From positions 1 through 64,000 of the forward strand of contig JANQMV010000053.1 in assembly GCA_028279865.1 (NCBI GenBank): 64,000 nt of DNA. Reading direction: 5' to 3'. The stretch's first letter is position 1. Every line of letters starts with the position of its first letter. Below the pieces are notes generated by a model, which saw nothing but the letters and a program-made list of their open reading frames with translations, was not told where the DNA came from and did no database searches. The DNA comes from Candidatus Altimarinota bacterium (lineage in GTDB: Bacteria > Patescibacteriota > Gracilibacteria > JANQMV01). This document shows positions 24,801-34,317 of this stretch, in pieces. The position numbers were made by a program, and so were the translations under genes.

Positions 24801-27800
24801 TTTGTGATAAACTCCCCAATGGCTTGTAGAAGTCCTGCCTTTTACAATGATCATTTCCGGCGTAACACCTAGGTTATGCTGTACCGTGTTACCTGCGACA
24901 CCGTTTCCTTCATACGCTACAACATCAAAAAATCCGGGAGCACGTTTGAAATTCCAAGAGTAGAAATCTGAGTTAGAAAATCCTGAAACTCCATGCCAAC
25001 TATCATTAGAGTCAAATACACCATATTCAGCATTAGTCGCCTCTGCGGCACTTGAAGATGAGTCAAGATATTTCCCGTTATTTTGAGAAGTTAGTCTCGT
25101 TGCAAAACGCATTCCACTTGTCGAGCTTGCTCTATTTGTCGATATCCCCAAATCAACGGGAAAGCCTGTTTCAAATACCGGTTGCTGACCATTTGCAACA
25201 GCAACATCAAAAACCTCGCTGCTATTTAGCGGTGTCTTTTGTGGCGCGCGGACAGCACAGTAGACAAAATTATCTCCAGAACTGTTTGTAATCGGATCTG
25301 TATTTGTAAGCTCAAAACCATCTGCATTCACACTGATTTGAAGAGAAGCGTATTCAGCTACAGTAGTATTTGCTGTTAAAATAGAGTCATCTTGATCTGT
25401 AGAAATACCACGCATGGTATCAAAAATCACCCAGTTGTCTCCTCCTCTAGTCGTATTTTTCAATATAAGATACTGAGGTTCCCAGCCTAAGCTGACTTTG
25501 TTCCCTGAAGCTAATCCTGTACCGACATAACTGTCACACTGCATTTTCCCATCCGCACTTTGATCATGAGCGAAAAGGTAAGCTACATAAGAACTACCAA
25601 TGGTGTTCATACTACGATAATCAGTAACTGTGAAATTTAAATTGGTCGGCTCAATGACGAAATTATTATCCCCAAAAACTTCAGAAGTATATGTTGAAAA
25701 GGAATTTACATTATTCAAATTCCCCATATTTGATGATGCTCATCTATGCCAAACATACCAATCACTCGAACTATCTGTTTTTTTAAGAATTACCATCCCC
25801 GGTTCTGCTCCCAAATCGTGATTGATTTGTCTTCCACTTGTTCCATCTCCCGTGTAACTCACAACATCAAAAAATTCCGGAGCTTCACGGAATGTCCAAG
25901 AGACAAAATTAATATTATTTTGATTACTACCAACACTCGATCCCAAGGAAAAACCATTAGAATTAAAAGATGTAAGGGACGTTGGTTCATTATCTTCATA
26001 GCCTGTATTATCAGAATAAAGCCTATTACCAACACCACGATCACTATCAAACAACATATTACTTCTAGCTTGTTCTCTATCCTTAATCCAAACCATTCCT
26101 CCTTCTCACTCAAGATCTATGTTATTCTCAATTGTTTGAGTCCCACCATTTCCCTCATATAAATAAGTCGAAAAGACATCTTCTACAGACTCTGATGTTT
26201 GCGTAACGGTATATGTAGAGTCTGATTGCTTCACATTGCTTTTTCCGGTTAGTTCAAGTTCAACCGTGTGTGCTTGATTTCTCAAACCTGAAGCTAACAA
26301 TGTCTTTTGTTCACTTTGAATAGTCTCAGAATATGTATCAATATAGTTGATAATTTCAAAATCAGTACCTTTATCAATCGTTGCTTTTATAATTCCTCCT
26401 GCCGGGGAATATGTAAGACCTGCCCAAATTTCAGTAACCGCATCTGTAGTAAATTCTGCTTTTGCACCAACTTTATTTGTTTTTAAACTATTTCCAAATT
26501 CAAGCCAATCTTGAGAAGCAGTTGTGTTGTTTCCTAAAAATTGGTCGCCACTTGCATCAATTGCGGTAAGATTGCTTGAAGCTGCAATAGTTAACGTTCC
26601 TCCGGTTTGCGTTATCTCAATACCACGATTAATTCTACCCGGGGTATTTGTCTGAGAGTATTTTCCATTTTGGCTTCCATCTTCAAAATTCGGCGCAAAA
26701 GTACGCGCTCCACGATCGTATAGTTTTACATAAACCGTAGGGTCAAGATCAATTGGATAAACAAGGTCCGAAACATCAGCAACCAACCGAATATAAACTT
26801 TTCAGTCATCTTCAGCAGCCTGTAGGTCTAAAGAAGCTTCTTCCAAAAGCTCTTCTTTTTGTTTTTCAATTCTCTCAATTTCTTCAGCTTCTTCCAAAGC
26901 TTCAGCAAAATCTTCATATGTTTCTAAATCATTTCCATCAATTTCTGTAAGCTGTCATCCTGAACCTATGGAAGCATCTTTATCAATAGCAGAACTACCT
27001 GTTTCGGTAACAATTTCGCCTGTACCCGAAGCTGCGTCATTTTGAGCGTAATCTGACGAAGCAGATGGAGTAGATAAATCTTCTTCATTTTCTTCTGCAG
27101 TATCTGTAGCAACAAAGCCAGAATTTGAACTAGTTTCATCCAAGATTTCTGCCTCAGCAGAAATGAGGTTCATTGTTTCAGCATATACCGAAGGAATTCC
27201 AAAGACACTATTCCATAAAGCTGTAGTCTCTGCAGCAGGTTCCGCTGGCGGAGCCGGCTCAACCACTGGTTCCGGTGTGGGCTCTACTTCCTGCGCAGGA
27301 GCAGGAGCTTCTTCTACTACCGGTTCTTCAATTATTTCTTCAACAATCTCTTCTACCACTGATTCCTCAGTAATTTCTTCACTCACTGGCTCACTAGTTT
27401 CCTGTGCTTCAATTTCTTCAGCTTGTTCCAAAGCTTCAACAAAATCTTCGTATGTTTCTAAATCATTTCCATCAATTTCTGTTTCTTCTTCTGCTGCTCC
27501 TTCTTGTGTTTCAGTTGAGCCTTCTTCAACAATGCTGCTTCCGCTACTTGTTTCCGGATCTTCATTTTCCTCTACTACTGTTTCACCGGTTCCTGACTCT
27601 ATATTTTCTTCACCAGTGCCATTTTCTCCTTCCTGTTCAATAATTTCGCTCCCCGTGCTATTTTGAGGTTCTTCAATAACAGTTTCTCCTGTTTCGGTAG
27701 CGACCTCACCTGAACCTGTTTCAATAACACTGCCTGAGCCTGTTTTATCTTCCTCTACCGTACTGCCTGTTTCTGTTTTTACTTCTTCTTGGCTTCATTC

Positions 27801-29087
27801 TCCTCCACCACTGCCTCCGCCACCACCGGAAGTCCAACCACCTTCAACTCCTTTAAAAGTCCCCTCTTCATTTTCTTCTACAATTTCTTCCTCATTTTCA
27901 TCACTATCCGCAGTAATTTCCTCTTCTGTATCTGTATTTTTATCTTCGTCTTCAGAAATACAAACATCTGTAAAATCAATTTCTTCTTCCGGAACAAAAA
28001 TTTGTTTCTCTTCAGTTGTTTCAGTCTCTTTTTCTGTTTGAGGATCAAGTAGCTTTGCGCCCGTTCCTAAGATTAAATCTCCGGTTGCTGTTTCTATTTC
28101 TTCTTCAGTCAATTCAATTTTTTCTTCTTTTGCAGGATAAACATCCTCTTTAGAAACAATTTCAAAATAAACATTATAACTTTCTTTACCCAGACGATCA
28201 TACATAACAGGTGGAGGCGTGAACATAACCTCTTCACCTGTTTCATTCAAAAAGCTTAAGCCTTTCTCAGATTCTTCTACACTTAATCAGCTGAGCTCCA
28301 ATTCATAATCAAAACTCCACTTATTTTCTCCTTGATAACCAGAAAGCAGGTTTGCACCTGTTTGGTTATAACCAAGAGGCTTTTTTAGAATTAAATTTTC
28401 TTTTATTCCTTGAGGTAAAGTCGTTAAAAGTAAATCAACATAAGGATAAATTTCTGTGTAAAGAGCTTTGTTATCCTCTGTTTTTGCTTCAACTTCATTT
28501 ATATCAATTTGTGTAAATTTAACACTAGGAGCAGATTCTTCAGCACTTGCGCCTAAAGTAATTCCATCTGTACTTGATTGTGCAATTGAGGCGAGATAAG
28601 GGGTTTCCTCTGTTGCTAAATTACCTTCTTCGTCTTCTACCAAAATAGGAATAATGGCTTTCTTTTCACCGTCTTCTTCATGAAAAACAACAACCTCCTC
28701 AAGTTCCAAAAGTCAGTCAATTTCACTTCTTTCGCTTAGCTTAAGTTCCCCCAATCCTTCTTCTTTTAAATCCTCCAAAATTTCAATTTGTTCCTTTTTT
28801 TGCTTATCTTCCTCTGTTTTTGCTTTACCGTACCAAGTTTCTTCAATCTCTCATTCCAATTTTTCTTTTAATTCTTCAATTTTTTCATGTTTTTCTTCAG
28901 TGTAAGTTTTTGTTAGATCAGGGTTAGTGCGGGATAAAATCTCCAATTCCGAAGTTAGAATTCCGTTGTCAGCAGAAGCTTTTAGAGGAGTAAAAATTCA
29001 GAGAACAACATCCAGCTGGAGAAGCTGAAACATCATTACAACGAGAATTACCTTTGTCAGAGAGCTTTTCTTTGGATTTTTTTGCAT
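12900..29087 (-). CDS. Giant secreted LamG-repeat surface protein (5,395 aa)
   Basis: A single frame of 5,396 codons contains about 28 TGA codons read as Gly. I found no TAA or TAG in the junctions between the open fragments. Order: signal segment (1-39); charged helical region; Gly-rich linker (near 420); Glu/Thr/Ser-rich low-complexity region (430-760) containing a duplicated TEIDGNDLETYEDF block; tail-fibre-like modules (GGMVWIKDREQ, HDLGAEPGMVILKK) at about 990-1,640; then at least seven LamG/concanavalin-like modules (FDGxDDY, LYVNGE and GLIDEV motifs) to about residue 4,950. Propeller-like segments (YVATDSGVEKID, VVVATDGGVSVI) are interspersed. A C-terminal beta domain ends the protein. 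LamG domains usually bind glycans or proteins, so adhesion or host attachment is the likely role. No TM anchor is seen at the C-terminus. Confidence 0.92.
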
Positions 29088-29158
29088 AGCTAGTGAATAT
29101 TTTTATAATTTTCACTTTATTTTAACAAATTGGATATAAAAAAACAAGGGAAATATAG

Positions 29159-29187
29159 AATAAAATATGCTAAATTAGTTGTGTCAA
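29159..29187 (-). promoter_or_regulatory. Possible promoter of the giant gene
   Basis: -35 TTGACA (29182-29187), 17-bp spacer and a weak -10 TTTATT (29159-29164), about 70 bp before the ATG. It lies in the divergent region shared with ruvC. Confidence 0.4.
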
Positions 29188-29207
29188 TTTTTATAAAAAA
29201 TCACTCA

Positions 29208-29678
29208 ATGAAAATTCTCGGTATCGATCCAGGATTAGCAACAATTGGCTTTGGTTTAATTGAAAAAAAAGGCTACAACACTTATAAATGCCTTGATTAT
29301 GGGATTATTTCGACGAAACCGACTCTTACACTTGCGGAAAGACTCACGCAAATTAGGAATGATTTCGATGAGCTCCTAAACTCTCTGAAGCCAAATCATA
29401 TCGGAATAGAGGAAATTTTTTTCAGTCAAAATGTAAAAACGGGCATCCAAGTTGCACAAGCCAGAGGTGTGTTGCTTGAATTAATAAATGAAAAGCAAAT
29501 TCCTTTTACTGAAATAAAGCCAAATGAAATCAAAAGTATGATTACAGGCTATGGACACGCCGAAAAACATCAAATACAAGATATGGTCAAGGATATTCTC
29601 AATCTTTCCGAAAGACCAAAACCGGACGACGCAGCGGATGGATTGGCAATCGCTTTAACGTGCGGATACTTGGAATAA
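29208..29678 (+). CDS. ruvC: Holliday junction resolvase RuvC
   Basis: The 156-residue product starts at MKILGIDPGLATIGFG, whose Asp is the first catalytic acid. IGIEEIFF supplies the catalytic Glu, and KPDDAADGLAIA supplies the closing Asp pair. RuvC is a dimeric endonuclease that cuts Holliday junctions with the RuvAB motor during recombination repair. An in-frame start at 29130 would add 26 residues unlike any RuvC, so the ATG at 29208 is chosen. It is divergent from the giant surface gene and convergent with the zinc-ribbon gene. ruvA and ruvB are not in the window. Confidence 0.95.
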   Translation: MKILGIDPGLATIGFGLIEKKGYNTYKCLDYGIISTKPTLTLAERLTQIRNDFDELLNSLKPNHIGIEEIFFSQNVKTGIQVAQARGVLLELINEKQIPFTEIKPNEIKSMITGYGHAEKHQIQDMVKDILNLSERPKPDDAADGLAIALTCGYLE

Positions 29679-29742
29679 AAGAAAATCATTCCAAGAAATT
29701 TCCCCTTTTGCTCGTATGCCGGGATGCAGGTTGAATGAGCTC

Positions 29743-30240
29743 TTATTTTTTCTTCTTTGCAGTTTTTTTCTCTTCTTTATTTTTAATCTGACCGTATTTA
29801 ACTCCGCAATAAGGGCAGTTTTTCCATTTTTTTGAATACTCTTTTTTACAATTCAAGCAAGTTTGTCTTAATTTTTCCGCACAATTCGGACAAAATGAGT
29901 AGTCAGTCGAAAGGTCTATTTTACACTTCTGGCAAACTTCCCTCTCCTCTCCATTGTCAACTAAGGCTCGATATTCCAAATCTTCATAATATCTTTCTAA
30001 CAGAGTGCGGGTCGGTCGAATGATAAGATAAATAATCAAACCAAAAACAGGCAAAACAATATTTAAGATAATAACAAAAATTTGAAAAAGAATATTGTTA
30101 CTACGATTTATTGCATCACGCGTAATCCAGATAATCAAAGAAATCCATAAAGCAGCCGTATAAATAAGTACCACTTTTAAAATAAACGTAAGTTCGAAGT
30201 ATTCTGATAAATCTTGTGAAATATTTAAAAAGTCGCTCAT
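29743..30240 (-). CDS. Membrane protein with double zinc ribbon (165 aa)
   Basis: Two hydrophobic helices (about residues 19-40 and 50-72) are followed by a cytoplasmic region with four Cys-x2-Cys knuckles: CQKC, CPNC, CLNC and CPYC. These form two zinc ribbons of the DZR type. The tail is Lys-rich (KKTAKKKK). Such small membrane/zinc-ribbon proteins are common in CPR genomes, but no specific function is established. The gene precedes the Lgt-like gene's 3' end by being upstream of ruvC's convergent end, and it reads in the same direction as lgt with about 47 bp between them. Confidence 0.85.
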   Translation of the reverse strand: MSDFLNISQDLSEYFELTFILKVVLIYTAALWISLIIWITRDAINRSNNILFQIFVIILNIVLPVFGLIIYLIIRPTRTLLERYYEDLEYRALVDNGEEREVCQKCKIDLSTDYSFCPNCAEKLRQTCLNCKKEYSKKWKNCPYCGVKYGQIKNKEEKKTAKKKK

Positions 30241-30287
30241 ATTTTTTGATTAATATTAATTTTTAAAATTTATTTTGTGAGCTTCTG

Positions 30288-31052
30288 CTAGTGTGCAGAA
30301 GTTTTAAATCTAACTTGGGAGCGCATAATAAAGGTAAACAATGTAAGTATCAACACAATAGCACTGGTGATTTGAAAAACAGTAAATTCAGAAATTATCG
30401 TTAAGCGGTCTCCAATAAAAAAATTAAGCACAATGCTAAAAATTGCAAACAAAGCAATTCCCGTCAATGCAATGAATCCTTCTTTGCGTCTTCTTTTTGC
30501 CAAAATTGAAAGTATAAAAAAAGTAACAAAAGTGAAAGCTGCACCGTAAAATTGAGTAGGATGAACAGGATCTGTAAAACGAACTTCCGGATTATCAAAG
30601 GTCACTCCCCATGGCAATTCAGTCGGATTACCATAATAATCACCACTAAAGAAAAAACCAATATATGAAATTGCTATCCCAAGCATAGAAGCCAGAACAA
30701 TAATATCCAACCATTTCCAAAAAGAAGTCTGCTTCCTCTTTGCCCAAAAAAACAAAACTACCATAAAGCCAATAACTCCTCCCCAAAAGGAAAAATTGCC
30801 ATCCTGAATTTTAAGAATTCCCGGTAAATCATTGTTATATTTGTACCAATTCTCAATAACAAAAAAGAGCCTCGCAGAAAGAATCGTAACAAGCAAAAAT
30901 GAAATCAAATGATCCGAAATAAAATCAAGGTTCATTTTTCTTTTAACTGCGTGACTAATCATGACAAAAGATGTTGCCAAAAAGGCAAAAGCCAAAAAGA
31001 CCCCCAGAGTTTTAAAAGTAATCGGACCAATTTGAAACAAAATGGGATACAT
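30288..31052 (-). CDS. lgt: Prolipoprotein diacylglyceryl transferase-like protein (Lgt family)
   Basis: The 254-residue, multi-pass membrane protein has the Lgt layout: N-terminal GPITFKTLGVFLAFAF, then FWGGVIGF, then GNPTELPWGVTFDNP with HPTQFYGA, and a C-terminal GDRLTI segment. Lgt attaches diacylglycerol to the lipobox Cys of prolipoproteins. Key positions differ from E. coli Lgt as I align them: the HGG motif His is Trp, and the R-x-G-N-F signature reads Y-I-G-F-F, so the positions of Arg143 and Asn146 are changed. It may be a divergent Lgt or a relative with another substrate. No lipobox protein is evident in this window. Confidence 0.8.
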   Translation of the reverse strand: MYPILFQIGPITFKTLGVFLAFAFLATSFVMISHAVKRKMNLDFISDHLISFLLVTILSARLFFVIENWYKYNNDLPGILKIQDGNFSFWGGVIGFMVVLFFWAKRKQTSFWKWLDIIVLASMLGIAISYIGFFFSGDYYGNPTELPWGVTFDNPEVRFTDPVHPTQFYGAAFTFVTFFILSILAKRRRKEGFIALTGIALFAIFSIVLNFFIGDRLTIISEFTVFQITSAIVLILTLFTFIMRSQVRFKTSAH

Positions 31053-31266
31053 ATAGCCAAGCTTAAGTTTAAAGTAAAAAATTAAAGCAAATCGAAACGC
31101 TGTCTTTTCAATTTTAGCTTTTAGATCCTTTTAACCTCGCAAAGTATAGCAATTCCTTAAAAATAGTAAAAGAGATAATTCTTAGATATAATTATTACGA
31201 TTGAGACTTTTTAGCAAAAATTGAAATTTAAAAAAATAAAGAAAATAGATATTCAAAATTTTTTTT

Positions 31267-32982
31267 ATGAAAAATACTCTAATCGCACAAATCTTTTACG
31301 AAATCGCAGATTATTTGGAATTTGACAGTGTGCCTTTCAAGCCTCAAGCATACCGTCGTGCCGCGCTTAAAATTGAGAATTTTGACTTTAATATCTGCGA
31401 GCTCAAAGATTTAAAAGAACTTAAAAAAATTCCCGGCATCGGAGAAGCCATTGCGCACAAGATCATTGAAATATGCGAAACAGGAAAATTAGAATATTTA
31501 AAAAAATTAAAAAAAGAGATTGATGTGGACTTAGCAGCTTTGCAAGAAATTGAAGGGCTTGGTCCGAGAAAAATTAAAAAAATTGCGACAACACTAAATG
31601 TTAAAAATGTCACTGACTTAAAAAAAGTTGCTGCAAAAGGTCTGATTAAAGAGTTAGAAGGATTTGGAGAAATTTCTGAAAAAAACATTTTGAAAAACAT
31701 TGATTTAATAGAAAATCGAACCCATCGCTTTACTTACGGCGAAATTTCAAGTTATGTAAATGCTTTTCTGGAAAAAATTCGCGAAATACCGGAAGTGAAA
31801 AAAGCGGAAATCGCCGGATCATATCGTAGGCACAAAGAAACTATTGGAGATTTAGACATCTTGGTAATTACGAAATCTGCCAGCAAGGTTCGTGAAAGTG
31901 TTGGAGAAATGACTGAAATTGTCAATATCGTGGCAAATGGACCGACTAAAATGTCTTTTGATTTGGCAAATGGATTGCGCACTGATTTACGCTTTTTGAA
32001 AGAAGCAGAATTTGGAAGTGCCTTGATGTACTTCACAGGTAATAAGGAATTTAATATTAAGATGCGCTCTTTGTCTATTCGTAATGGATGGAAATTAAGT
32101 GAATATGGTCTTTTTGATGAAGATAAAAATATTGCTAGCAAAACAGAAGAAGATATTTTTAAAAAATTAAAATTAAATTATATTCCTCCGGAGTGCCGCA
32201 CTGATAATGGAGAAATAGAAATTGCAAAAGAGCAAAGTTTTGAATTCATTTTACCGGAGAAATTACCTCTAGGAGATGTTCATATGCATACCAAGTATTC
32301 CGATGGTGAAAATACAATGGAAGAAATAATTCAAAAAGCACTGGAGCTTGGTTATAAATACATTGCCTTCAGTGATCATTCCGGTAGTTTGGCGGTAGCA
32401 AATCCTCTTGACGCTGAGACATTTCCAAAATATTTTCAAGCGATTGAAAGGCTAAATAAAAAATATCCTAAAATTAAGATTCTAAAAAGTGCAGAGGTTA
32501 ATATTTTGGTAGATGGAAGTTTGGATTTAGAAGAAAAATGGCTCAAAAAGCTTGATTTGGTGATTGGTTCAATTCACACAGGTATGCAAAGTTTTGATGA
32601 TATTGAAAAAAATACAGAGCGCTATCTTAATGCTTTGGATAATCCATATTTGAATCTCATCGGTCATCCGACTACGAGGAGATTTAATCAAAAAGAAGAA
32701 CTGGATGTGGATTGGCAAAAGGTTTTTGAAAAGGCAAAGGAAAAGCAGGTTGCACTTGAATTAAATTCAACTCCGGATAGGTTGGATTTACCTGTAAATT
32801 TATTGCGTTTGGCGAAAAAAATCGGAAATAAAATTGTGATTAACACCGATTCTCACACAATTGGTTCGATGCCAAATATTTGGCTGGGAGTTTATCAAGC
32901 CCGTCGGGCGTTTTTGGAGGAGAGTGATGTTTTGAATTATTTGGAGATTGAGGATTTTTTGGAATGGTTTAGGAAAGTTTAA
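31267..32982 (+). CDS. polX: DNA polymerase X with C-terminal PHP domain
   Basis: The 571-residue protein has the bacterial PolX architecture. Helix-hairpin-helix DNA-binding motifs come first (LKKIPGIGEAIAHKI, IEGLGPRKIKKI). The nucleotidyltransferase palm follows with GSYRRHKETIGDLDILV (metal-binding DxD) and TDLRF. The C-terminal PHP phosphoesterase starts at GDVHMHTKYSDG and includes AFSDHSG, IGSIHTG and INTDSH. PolX fills short gaps in base-excision repair, and the PHP part gives 3'-5' exonuclease or phosphatase activity. The length is normal for the family. The gene is divergent from lgt. Confidence 0.96.
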   Translation: MKNTLIAQIFYEIADYLEFDSVPFKPQAYRRAALKIENFDFNICELKDLKELKKIPGIGEAIAHKIIEICETGKLEYLKKLKKEIDVDLAALQEIEGLGPRKIKKIATTLNVKNVTDLKKVAAKGLIKELEGFGEISEKNILKNIDLIENRTHRFTYGEISSYVNAFLEKIREIPEVKKAEIAGSYRRHKETIGDLDILVITKSASKVRESVGEMTEIVNIVANGPTKMSFDLANGLRTDLRFLKEAEFGSALMYFTGNKEFNIKMRSLSIRNGWKLSEYGLFDEDKNIASKTEEDIFKKLKLNYIPPECRTDNGEIEIAKEQSFEFILPEKLPLGDVHMHTKYSDGENTMEEIIQKALELGYKYIAFSDHSGSLAVANPLDAETFPKYFQAIERLNKKYPKIKILKSAEVNILVDGSLDLEEKWLKKLDLVIGSIHTGMQSFDDIEKNTERYLNALDNPYLNLIGHPTTRRFNQKEELDVDWQKVFEKAKEKQVALELNSTPDRLDLPVNLLRLAKKIGNKIVINTDSHTIGSMPNIWLGVYQARRAFLEESDVLNYLEIEDFLEWFRKV

Positions 32983-33080
32983 AGTGTAAAGTAAAAAGTT
33001 GAAAGTTAGAAAAGTCCCCCTTGAGGGGGTTGGGGGGTGTTTTTCGTCATTTCTACTTATCTAAGAAATCTACCCCCAAG

Positions 33081-33110
33081 CTGTCATTCCCGCGAAGGCG
33101 GGAATCTATC
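33081..33110 (+). repeat. Intergenic palindromic repeat, copy 1
   Basis: The palindrome ATTCCCGC-GAAG-GCGGGAAT (33086-33105) sits in a conserved flank starting CTGTCATTCC. A second copy in opposite orientation lies at 34124-34153. This type of REP-like element is widespread in bacterial genomes. Confidence 0.7.
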
Positions 33111-33132
33111 GGAGGAAATAATCTCACAAACA

Positions 33133-33162
33133 AAAATACCCGCTTTTTGTAACGGGTATTTT
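33133..33162 (+). terminator. Hairpin downstream of polX
   Basis: AAAATACCCG/CGGGTATTTT stem with a 10-nt loop. It may terminate polX transcription; there is no long T run after it. Confidence 0.5.
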
Positions 33163-33256
33163 GTGGATGGTCATGACTATTCGGTCCAGATCTCAGCAAG
33201 AACGTCTTTGCCGATCAAATTTGATCTACTAAATCATGTTTTCTAAGAAACCTATG

Positions 33257-34102
33257 TTAACTTTTCTTTTCTAATAGATTTTTCATCCTCTGAGTAAAAT
33301 CTTTAGACTCACTTTGAGTATTTTTTATTTGCCTAACTAAAAAAACTAAAGAGCTTCTAATTATTTCAGCTTTTTCTAAACAATCATCATCTTCTTCTTT
33401 ATGTAAGCCATTACTTAAGACTCCATAAATAATACTTAAAGGATTTTGATCATCAGGCATTAAAACTTTTGGAATTAAATCTTTAACAAGTTTTATCTTA
33501 TCTGCAGCAACATGCTCTTTTTTAGTTTTTTCCAAAGCTTCCATATATTTCTCTTTCTCTTCATCTTCCATTAAATTGGGAATCATCGACAATAAATCAT
33601 CAATAATGTTTTCAATAATTCTTCTAAAATATGCAAAGGCAGCAATCCCATACCCTTGGGATTCAGAAATTAAACCTTTTTTGTAATAATCAATGTCTTT
33701 TCCTAGGGTTTTCTTTAGGTTTTTATCTACAGAAGGTTCTCTGGGAGGGTCTTGAAATACTTTTTGAAGAAAGTATTTCTCCTCTTCATTCTCTTTACCT
33801 TCATTAATTAATTTTTTAATAAACCTGATATAAAAAACATGTTGAGATTCTCCACAAGCAGCACATCCATATTTTACTCGTAAAATTAGATTTAGATTTG
33901 CTTTTATTGTTTCAGGATAAACAACCTCTCCCAACTCATCATATTGATTTAACATTTTAAAAGTTTGCTCTGAATCACACTGTTTACAATACATGTTTAT
34001 TGGGGGCTTTGGTAAATATTTAATCTTTTCTTCAGGATACGCTTCAGCAAGATTTACTTTCTTGAATAAGGAATACTCCTCTAAAAAATTCTTATCTGGC
34101 AT
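33257..34102 (-). CDS. Hypothetical protein with zinc ribbon and DUF4145-like C-terminus
   Basis: The 281-residue protein carries an N-terminal zinc-ribbon with CKQC (about residue 39) and CAAC (about residue 79). The C-terminal helical half (YKKGLISESQGYGIAAFAYF, then RRIIENIIDDLLS and SNGLHKEEDD) resembles DUF4145-type domains, which often occur with defence or restriction proteins. No export signal or catalytic motif is seen. It is bracketed by two inverted copies of an intergenic palindromic repeat, so the segment may have moved as a unit. The function is unknown. Confidence 0.8.
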   Translation of the reverse strand: MPDKNFLEEYSLFKKVNLAEAYPEEKIKYLPKPPINMYCKQCDSEQTFKMLNQYDELGEVVYPETIKANLNLILRVKYGCAACGESQHVFYIRFIKKLINEGKENEEEKYFLQKVFQDPPREPSVDKNLKKTLGKDIDYYKKGLISESQGYGIAAFAYFRRIIENIIDDLLSMIPNLMEDEEKEKYMEALEKTKKEHVAADKIKLVKDLIPKVLMPDDQNPLSIIYGVLSNGLHKEEDDDCLEKAEIIRSSLVFLVRQIKNTQSESKDFTQRMKNLLEKKS

Positions 34103-34123
34103 TTCTTGTTATTTAAATTATAA

Positions 34124-34153
34124 AATAGATTCCCGCCTACGCAGGAATGACAG
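34124..34153 (-). repeat. Intergenic palindromic repeat, copy 2 (inverted)
   Basis: The imperfect palindrome ATTCCCGC-CTAC-GCAGGAAT (34129-34148) is the reverse-complement match of copy 1 at 33081-33110, including the flanking bases. Confidence 0.7.
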
Positions 34154-34271
34154 GCTAACGCCTGTTTAATTTTCCTAAAAAAGGAAATTTACGGAGGTTT
34201 AAGGATTAATGACAATTTAACTAGGAATAAAAACGGTTAAAATTCTGAAAAAAAAGGGCTTAATAATTCAT

Positions 34272-34307
34272 ATAACTAAAGAAGACCATATGGTCTTCTT
34301 TAGTTAT
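34272..34307 (-). terminator. Perfect 36-bp palindrome after dnaK
   Basis: Eighteen-base arms (ATAACTAAAGAAGACCAT) match perfectly with no spacer, ending 11 bp beyond the dnaK stop. The RNA would form a strong hairpin, so it is probably the dnaK terminator, although no long T run follows directly. Confidence 0.65.
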
Positions 34308-34317
34308 GCACTATGTT

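Noticed and set aside
12900-29087. A chain of pseudogenes or many small separate genes on the minus strand
   Set aside because: All fragments share one frame, the breaks are only TGA, and the breaks fall on conserved glycines. This is one gene under table 25.
29130-29207. N-terminal extension of RuvC
   Set aside because: The extra 26 residues are unlike RuvC; MKILGIDPG is the family start.
33037-33246. Plus-strand 69-aa open frame
   Set aside because: It runs through a palindromic repeat and a terminator-like hairpin.
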